12,776 nucleotides of DNA from Bacillota bacterium (GTDB lineage: Bacteria; Bacillota; Clostridia; Acetivibrionales; DSM-1351). The stretch covers positions 1 through 12,776 of the forward strand of contig JAEZUC010000169.1 of NCBI GenBank assembly GCA_023443515.1, in the 5' to 3' direction. How positions within the stretch are numbered: the stretch's first letter is position 1; every line of letters starts with the position of its first letter. Positions 1 through 6,464 of the stretch are shown here, piece by piece. Under the pieces are notes generated by a model. It was not told the DNA's origin and ran no database searches. It saw only the letters and a list, made by a program, of their open reading frames with translations. The position numbers and the translations under genes were made by a program.

Positions 1-41
1 AAAATGCTACTATTTGGTTATAAAAACCTAGGAGGTTGGAT

Positions 42-1097
42 ATGAAAAAGATATTAGCAATGGTATTGAGTGTATGTCTTGTATTATCTGTTTTGGCTGT
101 TCCAATAACGGCGGCATCAACAAAACTCACATCTTCAGAACTAAACATCATAAAGGCATATCAAAAAACTCTTGAAACAAAAAATTTACAGTATATCAAC
201 AGTTACAAGTACAGCGGTGTTACATACAAAATGCTGAATATACCAAAGGGCTCAACTGCAAAGATACTTACTCCCCAGTATTCAAAGGGCTATGATTCAA
301 AACAGAAGTTGAATACGGCTAATCTGAAAGGCCTGCTGGTAATCAGCAGTAAGTCTACATTAAGTATTTCGAATATCAGCGGTGGTGTTTATCTTAAAAC
401 AAAAAACAAGAAGACGTACGCCTATAATGCAGTTGCAACAACAACAAAGGCAATTCAGGTGAAAAGTCTCACTACTAGTCAGAAAACTGAAGTTAAAAAA
501 TATCTGAGTTCCATGTACGGTGAAAAGACTGCAAACAATCTTGTTAACCCGGTAACAGCTCTTGGATCAATTAATAATCCTGTTCCATTGAACCAAAAAT
601 ATACTTGGAGTGAAACAAAGAACTTCTTAGACGACAGAATATCAGGTACCTTCTCGATGACTGTCAAAAGCTTTCAAAAAGTAACTATAGAGGAACTGGA
701 ACAAATGGGAATAAAAGCTGAGGATAGAAAAGATCACGAGTACGCTATAATAGATGTGCTGTGGGAAGTTCAAAACGCCCAACTTACCCAGGTTAAAGGA
801 GAAGGTTCAGCTTATCTTACTGTAGGATGGGATCCCTACATATGGGGAATAAAAACCTCTGACAATGCATCAATAATAGGGAGTATGGATTATGGCTTTG
901 ACGGAAGTCTGGATGATGCTATGGATGAAGCTACAGACTTTAAAAAAGTAACTCCCGGTATGACAGAATCATTTACTGCCGAAGGTAAAGTCATCATTGA
1001 CCTGTATAAGAATAAAACAAACTATCTCGTTATGCAGAATGAACAGATACGCGATAAAGATTATGATGCAAGCTTTATATATTTTAAATTGCAGTAA
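42..1097 (+). CDS. Secreted protein of unknown function
   Basis: A 351-residue protein. The start is placed at the ATG at 42 because GGAGG (31-35) lies six bases upstream; an in-frame TTG at 36 would sit directly against that site. Residues 1-25 form a classic signal peptide (Met-Lys-Lys, a hydrophobic core rich in Leu/Val, then a small-residue cleavage region ending near ITAA). There is no LPxTG, lipobox or second membrane segment, so release from the cell is likely. The middle is rich in Lys/Thr/Ser with short beta-type stretches. Residues about 178-351 alternate hydrophobic and polar residues, with an 'IDVLWEVQN' strand, a 'GMTESFTAEGKVIID' turn and a closing 'SFIYFKL' strand, which resembles the immunoglobulin-like fold of DUF4352-type secreted domains. 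That resemblance is inference. I do not recognise the gene. It stands alone, followed by its own terminator. Confidence 0.85.
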   Translation: MKKILAMVLSVCLVLSVLAVPITAASTKLTSSELNIIKAYQKTLETKNLQYINSYKYSGVTYKMLNIPKGSTAKILTPQYSKGYDSKQKLNTANLKGLLVISSKSTLSISNISGGVYLKTKNKKTYAYNAVATTTKAIQVKSLTTSQKTEVKKYLSSMYGEKTANNLVNPVTALGSINNPVPLNQKYTWSETKNFLDDRISGTFSMTVKSFQKVTIEELEQMGIKAEDRKDHEYAIIDVLWEVQNAQLTQVKGEGSAYLTVGWDPYIWGIKTSDNASIIGSMDYGFDGSLDDAMDEATDFKKVTPGMTESFTAEGKVIIDLYKNKTNYLVMQNEQIRDKDYDASFIYFKLQ

Positions 1098-1120
1098 AGT
1101 AATCAGAATAATTTTAGAGC

Positions 1121-1156
1121 AAAAGGAATACTTCACAAAAGAGGTATTCCTTTTTT
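1121..1156 (+). terminator. Intrinsic terminator of the secreted-protein gene
   Basis: A 14-pair stem (1121-1134 with 1141-1154, one G-U pair) closes a six-base loop and runs into six T (1151-1156). It starts 23 bases after the stop codon at 1097. The A-run on its 5' side means it could also act on the opposite strand. Confidence 0.9.
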
Positions 1157-1292
1157 GAACGATTTTTATAGTGTCAGGTCTACAATTGATACTTAACTGA
1201 ACTGGTGAATAAAATTTAGCAAATAAAAATATATTTCACATTTAATTCGCCCTTAACAAAATAATATAATCATAAATTTTATAAAATAGGTA

Positions 1293-1321
1293 TTGACTAA
1301 AATTAAATTTGGTCTTATTAT
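1293..1321 (+). promoter_or_regulatory. Candidate promoter and operator of metY
   Basis: TTGACT (1293-1298) and TATTAT (1316-1321) are separated by exactly 17 bases, a good housekeeping-sigma promoter. The spacer and the end of the -35 box hold an imperfect palindrome at 1295-1314 (GACTAAA on the left, TTTGGTC on the right; eight of ten position pairs match), placed where a bound repressor would block polymerase. The predicted transcript start near 1328 leaves a leader of under 50 bases, too short for an S-box or T-box riboswitch. The regulator is not identified; a cysteine- or methionine-responsive repressor is inference only. Confidence 0.6.
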
Positions 1322-1374
1322 ATTAATATAACAAAACCTATAAACTTACTAGCATATAAAGGGGGATACCATAT

Positions 1375-2655
1375 ATGAGCAGAAATCTTAGTTTTGACAC
1401 ATTACAGGTTCACGCAGGACAGGAAGTAGATCCGATCACAAGGTCAAGGGCAGTGCCTATATACCAGACAACATCCTATGTATTCAAGGATTCCGATAAT
1501 GCTGCAGATTTATTTGGCCTGAAGGACTCAGGAAATATTTACACAAGAATTATGAACCCTACAACCGACGTATTTGAAAAAAGAATCGCAGCACTTGAGG
1601 GTGGCACCGCAGCCCTTGCAGTTTCATCAGGATCGGCAGCAATTACTTATTCAGTACTTAACCTAGCCGGAGCAGGAGACGAGATAGTAGCTGCCAACAC
1701 CTTGTATGGCGGAACTTACAACCTTTTTGCCGTAACCTTGCCGAGATACGGAGTAAACACCACCTTTGTAGATCCTGATAACATCCAAAACTTTGAAGCC
1801 GCTATTACAGAAAAAACAAAAGCTTTGTACATTGAATCAATAGGTAACCCAAATGCAAATCTAATCGATATTCAAGCTGTTGCAGACATTGCACATAAGC
1901 ATGGTATCCCCCTTATAGTTGATAACACCTTCGGAACACCATATCTGGTAAAACCCATAGATTTTGGAGCAGACGTAGTAGTACATTCTGCAACCAAATT
2001 TATAGGAGGACATGGAACTTCTATCGGTGGAGTAATCATTGACGGAGGTAAATTTGACTATTCTGCTGGGGATAAATTCCCCGGTTTTACAACACCTGAT
2101 GAAAGCTACCACGGGGTTGTATTCAGTCAGTTAGGAGAGGTTGCCTTTATAACAAAAGCCAGAGTTCAGCTGCTTAGAGACACAGGTGCGGCTATCAGCC
2201 CCTTTAATTCCTTCCTGTTTATACAGGGACTTGAGACATTATCTCTGAGAGTGGAAAGACACGTCAGCAATTCTAAAAAGATAGCAGAATATCTGGAAAA
2301 ACACCCGCTAGTGGGGAAAGTAAATTATCCTAGCCTGAAAGGAAATAAATATTTTGACCTGGCTGAAAAATATTTTCCAAAGGGCTCAGGCTCCATATTT
2401 ACCTTTGAAATAAAAGGGGGTATTGAAGTGGCAAAGAAATTTATAGACAGCCTGGAAATATTCTCATTGTTAGCCAATGTTGCGGATGCAAAATCTTTGG
2501 TAATACATCCTGCAAGCACTACACATAGCCAGCTTTCAGAAAACAAACTTTTAGAATCGGAAATAACACCCGGGACAATAAGACTTTCCATAGGAATAGA
2601 AGATTCTGATGATCTTATATACGACATAGAACAGGCACTTGAAAAGAGCAGGTAA
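1375..2655 (+). CDS. metY: O-acetylhomoserine sulfhydrylase (MetY)
   Basis: A 426-residue PLP enzyme of the Cys/Met metabolism family. It makes homocysteine from O-acetylhomoserine and sulfide (direct sulfhydrylation) in the cytoplasm. The ATG at 1375 follows a GGGGG ribosome site (1361-1365). Visible family signatures are: the N-terminal 'FDTLQVHAGQ' (7-16); the Tyr-x-Arg phosphate-binding motif (YTR, 56-58); the 'SSGSAAI' cofactor loop (84-90); Asp183 in 'IVDNTF', which holds the pyridine nitrogen; and the Schiff-base lysine, Lys208, in 'HSATKFIGGHG'. Length, and the loop after the lysine containing 'FPGFTTPDESYHG', are typical of O-acetylhomoserine sulfhydrylases rather than the shorter (about 380-residue) cystathionine gamma-synthases. 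metA follows directly and would supply the substrate. A contribution to O-acetylserine use cannot be excluded from sequence. Confidence 0.95.
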   Translation: MSRNLSFDTLQVHAGQEVDPITRSRAVPIYQTTSYVFKDSDNAADLFGLKDSGNIYTRIMNPTTDVFEKRIAALEGGTAALAVSSGSAAITYSVLNLAGAGDEIVAANTLYGGTYNLFAVTLPRYGVNTTFVDPDNIQNFEAAITEKTKALYIESIGNPNANLIDIQAVADIAHKHGIPLIVDNTFGTPYLVKPIDFGADVVVHSATKFIGGHGTSIGGVIIDGGKFDYSAGDKFPGFTTPDESYHGVVFSQLGEVAFITKARVQLLRDTGAAISPFNSFLFIQGLETLSLRVERHVSNSKKIAEYLEKHPLVGKVNYPSLKGNKYFDLAEKYFPKGSGSIFTFEIKGGIEVAKKFIDSLEIFSLLANVADAKSLVIHPASTTHSQLSENKLLESEITPGTIRLSIGIEDSDDLIYDIEQALEKSR

Positions 2656-2675
2656 AAATGACTATTGGTTTGCAG

Positions 2676-2703
2676 TTGACTTTTCCTTATTGCATAATAT
2701 AAT
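2676..2703 (+). promoter_or_regulatory. Candidate promoter of metA
   Basis: TTGACT (2676-2681), 16 bases, then TATAAT (2698-2703) just after the metY stop. The -10 box lies inside the left arm of the following hairpin, so metA may be transcribed from its own promoter as well as by read-through from metY. Confidence 0.5.
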
Positions 2704-2722
2704 TTATATTATGCACTTTTTT
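2691..2722 (+). terminator. Hairpin with T-run between metY and metA
   Basis: A perfect 12-base inverted repeat (2691-2702 and 2704-2715) around one central base is followed by C and seven T (2717-2723). It has the shape of an intrinsic terminator but is almost all A/T, so it may be weak or partial. It overlaps the putative metA promoter. Confidence 0.6.
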
Positions 2723-2755
2723 TACATTTTATTTATTTAATTGATGGAGGTCAAT

Positions 2756-3676
2756 ATGCCAATCAGAATCCCTGACAATCTGCCAGCGGTAGAAACCCTG
2801 AATAGTGAGAACATATTTGTCATGTCTGAGGACAGGGCATACCATCAGGATATAAGACCGCTTAAAATTGCTATTTTAAATATAATGCCGACCAAAATAA
2901 CCACGGAGACGCAGCTGCTCAGACTTCTCGGAAACACTCCGCTTCAGGTGGAAATCGTACTGCTGCATCCCGCATCGCATATGTCAAAAAATACTCCTGA
3001 GGAACACCTGGAAACTTTTTACAAAACCTTTGACGAGGTACAGGGCCAGCATTTCGACGGACTTATTATCACAGGAGCTCCTGTTGAACAAATGCCCTTT
3101 GAAGACGTCAATTATTGGGAAGAACTCAAGCGGATAATGGACTGGAGCAAGAAGAACGTATACTCTACACTTCATATATGCTGGGGAGCACAGGCGGGTC
3201 TGTACTATCACTACGGCGTACCCAAACGTGATTTGCCACAGAAAATGTTTGGTGTATTTGAACACACTAAAATAAAGGAACATGTTAAACTGCTCAGAGG
3301 CTTTGACGACGTGTTTTTTGTACCCCATTCAAGACATACCGAGATTACCCATGAGGATGTAGCAATGGTTGATAAACTTGAAATACTGGCTGAATCTAAA
3401 GAAGCAGGGGTATATCTGGTAGCATCAAAAGACGGACGTCACATTTTTGCTACAGGACATTCGGAATATGACCCGTACACACTTAAACTTGAGTATGAGA
3501 GAGATGTAGAAAAGGGGCTGGATATAGAGGTTCCCAAAAACTACTTTCCCGGGGATGATCCTACAAAGGAGCCTATTGTCAGATGGCGAGGCCATGGAAA
3601 CCTGTTGTTTTTAAATTGGCTAAACTATTATGTATATCAGGAAACACCTTACGATTTAACTAACATAGGAAAGTAA
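2756..3676 (+). CDS. metA: Homoserine O-acyltransferase, likely acetyl-CoA specific (MetA)
   Basis: A 306-residue cytoplasmic enzyme of the MetA family, which acylates homoserine for methionine synthesis. The ATG at 2756 is chosen because GGAGG (2746-2750) lies five bases upstream and the protein then begins MPIR-PD-LPAV, as other MetA proteins do; an in-frame TTG at 2741 and an ATG at 2744 lie before or on that site. With this start, catalytic Cys142 (in 'HICWGAQAG'), His235 and Glu237 (in 'ATGHSEYDP') fall at the E. coli numbering. Residue 111, in 'TGAPVEQMPF', is Glu. In this family Glu111 goes with acetyl-CoA use and Gly111 with succinyl-CoA, so the likely product is O-acetylhomoserine, the substrate of the neighbouring MetY, despite the family name 'homoserine O-succinyltransferase'. 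Confidence 0.95.
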   Translation: MPIRIPDNLPAVETLNSENIFVMSEDRAYHQDIRPLKIAILNIMPTKITTETQLLRLLGNTPLQVEIVLLHPASHMSKNTPEEHLETFYKTFDEVQGQHFDGLIITGAPVEQMPFEDVNYWEELKRIMDWSKKNVYSTLHICWGAQAGLYYHYGVPKRDLPQKMFGVFEHTKIKEHVKLLRGFDDVFFVPHSRHTEITHEDVAMVDKLEILAESKEAGVYLVASKDGRHIFATGHSEYDPYTLKLEYERDVEKGLDIEVPKNYFPGDDPTKEPIVRWRGHGNLLFLNWLNYYVYQETPYDLTNIGK

Positions 3677-3688
3677 AATGAATTAAAT

Positions 3689-3814
3689 GCCTTGAGCACC
3701 TGAAAGGGTGATATAATCATAACCTTTTTGACGGGCTTAGCATGTTATGACTCGATAACTGTGCCAGGGGGAGGGCCGGTACAGGACTGGTGGTAGTCAC
3801 ATGGTGCTCAAGGC
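3689..3814 (+). ncRNA. Unassigned structured element downstream of metA
   Basis: A 126-base block between two convergent genes, enclosed by a perfect 12-base inverted repeat (3689-3700 with 3803-3814, GCCTTGAGCACC and its complement). It is much richer in G/C than the flanks. Inner pairings include TCATAAC/GTTATGA (3717-3723 with 3744-3750), the competing hairpin GTTAT/ATAAC (3744-3748 with 3755-3759), TGACT/AGTCA (3748-3752 with 3795-3799) and CCAG/CTGG (3764-3767 with 3787-3790). A purine-rich stretch lies at 3767-3774. Several pairings exclude one another, which suggests a switch or pseudoknot, or chance. No open frame fits inside. It starts 12 bases after the metA stop, so it may be part of the metA transcript, an independent RNA, or a small palindromic repeat element. 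Strand is inferred from metA. I do not recognise a known RNA family. Confidence 0.5.
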
Positions 3815-3817
3815 TAA

Positions 3818-3833
3818 ATAGACTTTTGTCTAT
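3818..3833. terminator. Weak hairpin between convergent genes
   Basis: A six-pair stem ATAGAC/GTCTAT (3818-3823 with 3828-3833) and a four-base loop sit between metA and the minus-strand DUF6062-like gene. Neither side has a long T-run (TTTAG on the minus strand, CTACTTT on the plus strand), so terminator function is doubtful. Confidence 0.25.
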
Positions 3834-3867
3834 CTACTTTACATAATATTATTTTTCATAGAAAATG

Positions 3868-4647
3868 TTACTGTTTTAAATCGCAATTTCCTCTTATTTT
3901 CTGAATACTTCTTGATACGGCATCCTTTGAGTTTCCCCAAGGTGCGTCGTTGTACCGGTAATCAAATTTCTTTGTAAACCAATCAACTTCTTTTTCTACT
4001 CTTTCCAGGTTGGTAATCTGCATTTCCATGAGCTTTTTAGTAAATACTGCTGTCTCGCTTGTATTAACATATTTTTTTGTTGAAACAAGCAATTGTTTAA
4101 GGTGTTTCAGGCAAAAACCTTTTTTTGAATTAAAAATTTCTCTGAAATCAGGCTCCCTAAAATACAAATAAAAAATTACATCAATATATCTGTCCATTGT
4201 GTGTTCAAGCTTACTGCATATTGAACAGCTGTGTTCTATTTTATCCAGTTCGCCAACAAGATCCTGTACCAGCTTGTCCGTTTCGGTCTGCTTTGAAGAA
4301 ATTTTATTGGAAAGATTTTTAACAAGCCCTGCGGAAGCATCTTTTTCCAGTGCGACGACACGAGCTTCAAACATGCTTTTAAACTTTTTGTTTTTTTCCT
4401 GCATAAAAGTGTCAATCATTAAAGCAAGTCCAAGACGGTTTGCCTGGCTATTGAACATAGCCTCAAAGTGATCTTTGCAAAATCCTTTTTCATTTGTTTC
4501 CTGTCTCATATCAGGCTCCATCAGGGACGGCCCCAAAGCATACTCAATGCATTCATTCTCCAGCTTTTTTTCCAGCACACATAGAGGGCATTCGCAGTCC
4601 TCCGCAAAAGCATCCGACACGGGTATCGTATATATTTTTTCTTTCAT
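3868..4647 (-). CDS. DUF6062-like protein with duplicated Cys/His module
   Basis: A 259-residue cytoplasmic protein of unknown function. The ATG at 4647-4645 follows a GGAGG site (4657-4653 on the minus strand) at five-base spacing. The chain is an internal duplication: residues 20-60 hold Cys20-x2-Cys23, 33 residues, then Cys57-x2-His60 in 'GFCKDHF'; residues 141-182 hold Cys141-x2-Cys144, 34 residues, then Cys179-x2-His182 in 'GFCLKHL'. Each CxxC/CxxH set could bind a metal such as zinc or act in thiol chemistry; this is inference. The rest is charged and helical, with a long Lys/Glu-rich linker (about 83-138) between the modules. There is no signal peptide or membrane segment. It resembles the clostridial family annotated DUF6062. 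It is monocistronic and convergent with metA, so context gives no functional hint. Confidence 0.85.
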   Translation of the reverse strand: MKEKIYTIPVSDAFAEDCECPLCVLEKKLENECIEYALGPSLMEPDMRQETNEKGFCKDHFEAMFNSQANRLGLALMIDTFMQEKNKKFKSMFEARVVALEKDASAGLVKNLSNKISSKQTETDKLVQDLVGELDKIEHSCSICSKLEHTMDRYIDVIFYLYFREPDFREIFNSKKGFCLKHLKQLLVSTKKYVNTSETAVFTKKLMEMQITNLERVEKEVDWFTKKFDYRYNDAPWGNSKDAVSRSIQKIRGNCDLKQ

Positions 4648-4833
4648 TGCAACCTCCGCTATAATATAAAAAGTGAGTTACACCATATTTTCAAATTATA
4701 TCATATTTATCCCACACATACCCATTGATATTCCGGGGTGTAATTAATATTCTTAATATAATGTATTTGTATATATAACATATTGTTTTTGCCTGTCATA
4801 TGGCGGGTACTATTGTAAGGGGAGGAATTAAAA

Positions 4834-5721
4834 ATGGAATATAAAGGCTATACCTTGGAAACCGCAGATGGAAACCTTTACGTAAAGAATGTTAAGGACT
4901 TCAATTTAACACATATATTCGACTGCGGACAGTGTTTCAGATGGATAAGGCAGGAGGATGGAAGCTATAGAGGAATAGCTGGTGGAAGGCTGGTAAATGT
5001 AAGCTATGACAACGGGATTCTTTGTATATCAAATTCCGATGAGCAGGATTTTATAAACATCTGGTATGAATACTTTGACCTGGGAACTGATTACTCAAAA
5101 ATCAAGTCTGTACTTGAACAGGATGAAATAATGAGAGAAGCCATAAAAACCGGCTGGGGTATACGTCTTCTGAAACAGGATTTTTGGGAGATACTAATCT
5201 CATTTATAATATCTGCAAATAATATGATACCACGAATAATGAAAACAGTAGACACACTATCTGTTTTAAGAGGCAAGTGTATTTCCCCGGAGCTGGATGC
5301 ATACAGCTTTCCGGATATTGAAACACTTGCAAGTACCTCGTTGGAAGATATTCAACAGTGTAAGGCAGGATTCAGATGCAAGTATATTCACAAAACATCT
5401 TCCTTGATGGCACAGGGTATTGTAACAGAAGAAAATTTGAGGGACATGGATACAGCTATGGCACGTAAGGAGCTAATGAGACTTCCGGGCGTAGGGCCCA
5501 AGGTTGCTGACTGTATACTGCTTTTCAGCGGATTGAAATATGATGTTTTTCCAATTGATGTTTGGGTAAAACGTGTTATGGAGGAGCTGTATCTCAAAAA
5601 AGAATCAAGTTTAAAGGAAATACAGCAATTTGCATCAAGGCAGTTCGGAGACCTGACCGGGTATGCCCAACAGTATTTATTTTATCATGCAAGGTTAAAT
5701 AAAATTGGTATGTCGAAATAA
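4834..5721 (+). CDS. ogg: 8-oxoguanine DNA glycosylase (Ogg1 type)
   Basis: A 295-residue base-excision-repair enzyme of the HhH-GPD superfamily. It should remove 8-oxoguanine opposite C and nick the strand through its lyase activity. The ATG at 4834 follows GGGGAGG at eight-base spacing. The N-terminal part (1-105, containing 'DCGQCFRW') matches the Ogg1 N-terminal domain. The helical domain begins near 'DFWEILISFIISANN' (116-130). The helix-hairpin-helix is 'LPGVGPKVADC' (217-227), where Lys223 corresponds to the Schiff-base lysine (Lys249 of human OGG1). Asp242 in 'PIDVWVKRV' corresponds to the catalytic Asp268. No Fe-S cluster cysteines follow, which separates it from Nth/MutY. Full N-terminal domain and length fit Ogg1 rather than the shorter archaeal Ogg2/AGOG. 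The DUF3343 gene lies 96 bases downstream on the same strand and may be co-transcribed. Confidence 0.93.
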   Translation: MEYKGYTLETADGNLYVKNVKDFNLTHIFDCGQCFRWIRQEDGSYRGIAGGRLVNVSYDNGILCISNSDEQDFINIWYEYFDLGTDYSKIKSVLEQDEIMREAIKTGWGIRLLKQDFWEILISFIISANNMIPRIMKTVDTLSVLRGKCISPELDAYSFPDIETLASTSLEDIQQCKAGFRCKYIHKTSSLMAQGIVTEENLRDMDTAMARKELMRLPGVGPKVADCILLFSGLKYDVFPIDVWVKRVMEELYLKKESSLKEIQQFASRQFGDLTGYAQQYLFYHARLNKIGMSK

Positions 5722-5817
5722 AAACATATGCGGAACTTTTTAAAAGCCATTTCAATATTATGTAATATAGAGCAACTAAGTGTGGGTATAGGATATTATG
5801 GAATTGGAGTGGATTTT

Positions 5818-6075
5818 ATGAAGTGTATTGCAATATTAGAATCTGGGAATTATGTTTACAAGCTGAATTCTGAGCTTGAAAAAAAAGGATATGATTTCGA
5901 AGTTATATCTACTCCGTGTAGCATTGCTAAAGGAGGATGTGGGCTTTGTCTGAAATTTCCAGAAGAATTTTTGGGCGTAATAAAGGCGGAAGCCACTCGT
6001 ATCAACACTCCTGTAAAGGAAGTATACAGAGTTGTTTCGGGGTTTTCAAAGAATAAGTATGAAAGATTATATTAG
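5818..6075 (+). CDS. DUF3343 protein (putative Se/S carrier-like)
   Basis: A small 85-residue protein. An in-frame ATG at 5728 exists, but it lacks a ribosome site and adds 30 residues with no family character. The ATG at 5818 has GGAGTGG (5806-5812) five bases upstream and gives the usual DUF3343 length. The fold type is suggested by 'MKCIAILESGNYVYKLNSEL' (1-20), then 'FEVISTPCSIAKGGCGLCLKF' split by a turn. Cysteines are at 3, 34, 41 and 44; the 'GGCGLC' motif (39-44) is the family hallmark. The family (PF11823) is described as putative Se/S-carrier-like, but biochemical proof is thin. Possible roles are handling persulfide or selenium, or redox sensing; none is shown here. It may share a transcript with ogg. 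No terminator is visible before the ncRNA promoter at 6132. Confidence 0.82.
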   Translation: MKCIAILESGNYVYKLNSELEKKGYDFEVISTPCSIAKGGCGLCLKFPEEFLGVIKAEATRINTPVKEVYRVVSGFSKNKYERLY

Positions 6076-6131
6076 ACAAATTATAAGGGAGAAAACAGTC
6101 GCTATTTTAGGATATATTATTTAGATTCTGT

Positions 6132-6160
6132 TTTACATGAATGAGAACCGATGTTATAAT
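6132..6160 (+). promoter_or_regulatory. Near-consensus promoter of the ncRNA gene
   Basis: TTTACA (6132-6137), a 17-base spacer, and a perfect TATAAT (6155-6160). This is the best housekeeping promoter in the window, and no reading frame with a ribosome site follows on this strand before the terminator at 6441. Predicted transcript start is near 6167. Confidence 0.75.
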
Positions 6161-6166
6161 AAATCC

Positions 6167-6464
6167 ATCGAAAGCAGTCACATATAGGGCTGGTAACTTT
6201 CAAAATTGAATAATAATTATCCTGAAATGAGCGAATTAAACCTTTATTTTGAACCTACATCTTTCATAAGGGAGTCTGCTGTCTGGTATGCGATGTCAGG
6301 CCTTAGGTAATTCCGACACACGGCGTGAACGTTGTGCAACGGCGAAGGAAGACTGAAGATATCACCGGGACACCCACCTAGCTTTGGGCTAGGTGTCAAA
6401 ATACTGGGGACGCCATTTTGGGACTAACTTATAAGTGATGAGGGGCATTTAGATGCCCCTTTTA
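6167..6464 (+). ncRNA. Free-standing structured ncRNA of unassigned family
   Basis: About 300 bases with their own promoter (6132-6160) and terminator (6441-6464). The ends pair: 6178-6186 (TCACATATA) with 6430-6438 (TATAAGTGA), eight of nine pairs. Inner helices that can be seen are AGCAG/CTGCT (6173-6177 with 6276-6280, which competes slightly with the end stem), CGTTG/CAACG (6330-6334 with 6337-6341), GGCGT/ACGCC (6322-6326 with 6410-6414) and an eight-pair hairpin CACCTAGC/GCTAGGTG (6375-6382 with 6388-6395). Purine-rich single-stranded tracts (6342-6360) look like conserved junctions. The 3' half is much richer in G/C than the surroundings. I see no tmRNA, RNase P, SRP, 6S or riboswitch signature. 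Clostridial families such as the raiA motif RNA are possible, but I cannot confirm one, and the usual raiA-comFC context is absent. The next gene downstream is on the other strand, so this is not an ordinary 5' leader. Confidence 0.7.
6441..6464 (+). terminator. Terminator of the ncRNA gene
   Basis: A perfect eight-pair stem AGGGGCAT/ATGCCCCT (6441-6448 with 6453-6460), a TTAG loop, then a T-rich tail on the plus strand. On the minus strand the hairpin is followed by CATCAC without a T-run, so it mainly serves the ncRNA. It abuts the stop codon of the minus-strand gene at 6462. Confidence 0.85.

Noticed and set aside
1328..1374. SAM (S-box) riboswitch in front of metY
   Set aside because: The predicted leader is under 50 bases and none of the S-box core motifs appear anywhere in 1157-1374.
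5728..5817. N-terminal extension of the DUF3343 protein from the ATG at 5728
   Set aside because: There is no ribosome site before 5728, while the ATG at 5818 has one, and the shorter form has the usual family length.
6092..6134. AAAACAG / CTGTTTT inverted repeat upstream of the ncRNA promoter
   Set aside because: Seven A/T-rich pairs around a 29-base loop are too weak to call a terminator for the DUF3343 gene or an operator; it may be chance.
6167..6464. Cobalamin riboswitch, tmRNA, RNase P, 6S or SRP RNA
   Set aside because: The conserved cores I know for these families (B12 box, tmRNA ends and tag, RNase P CR-I/CR-V, SRP helix 8 loop, 6S rod) were not found, and there is no plus-strand gene directly downstream for a riboswitch to control.
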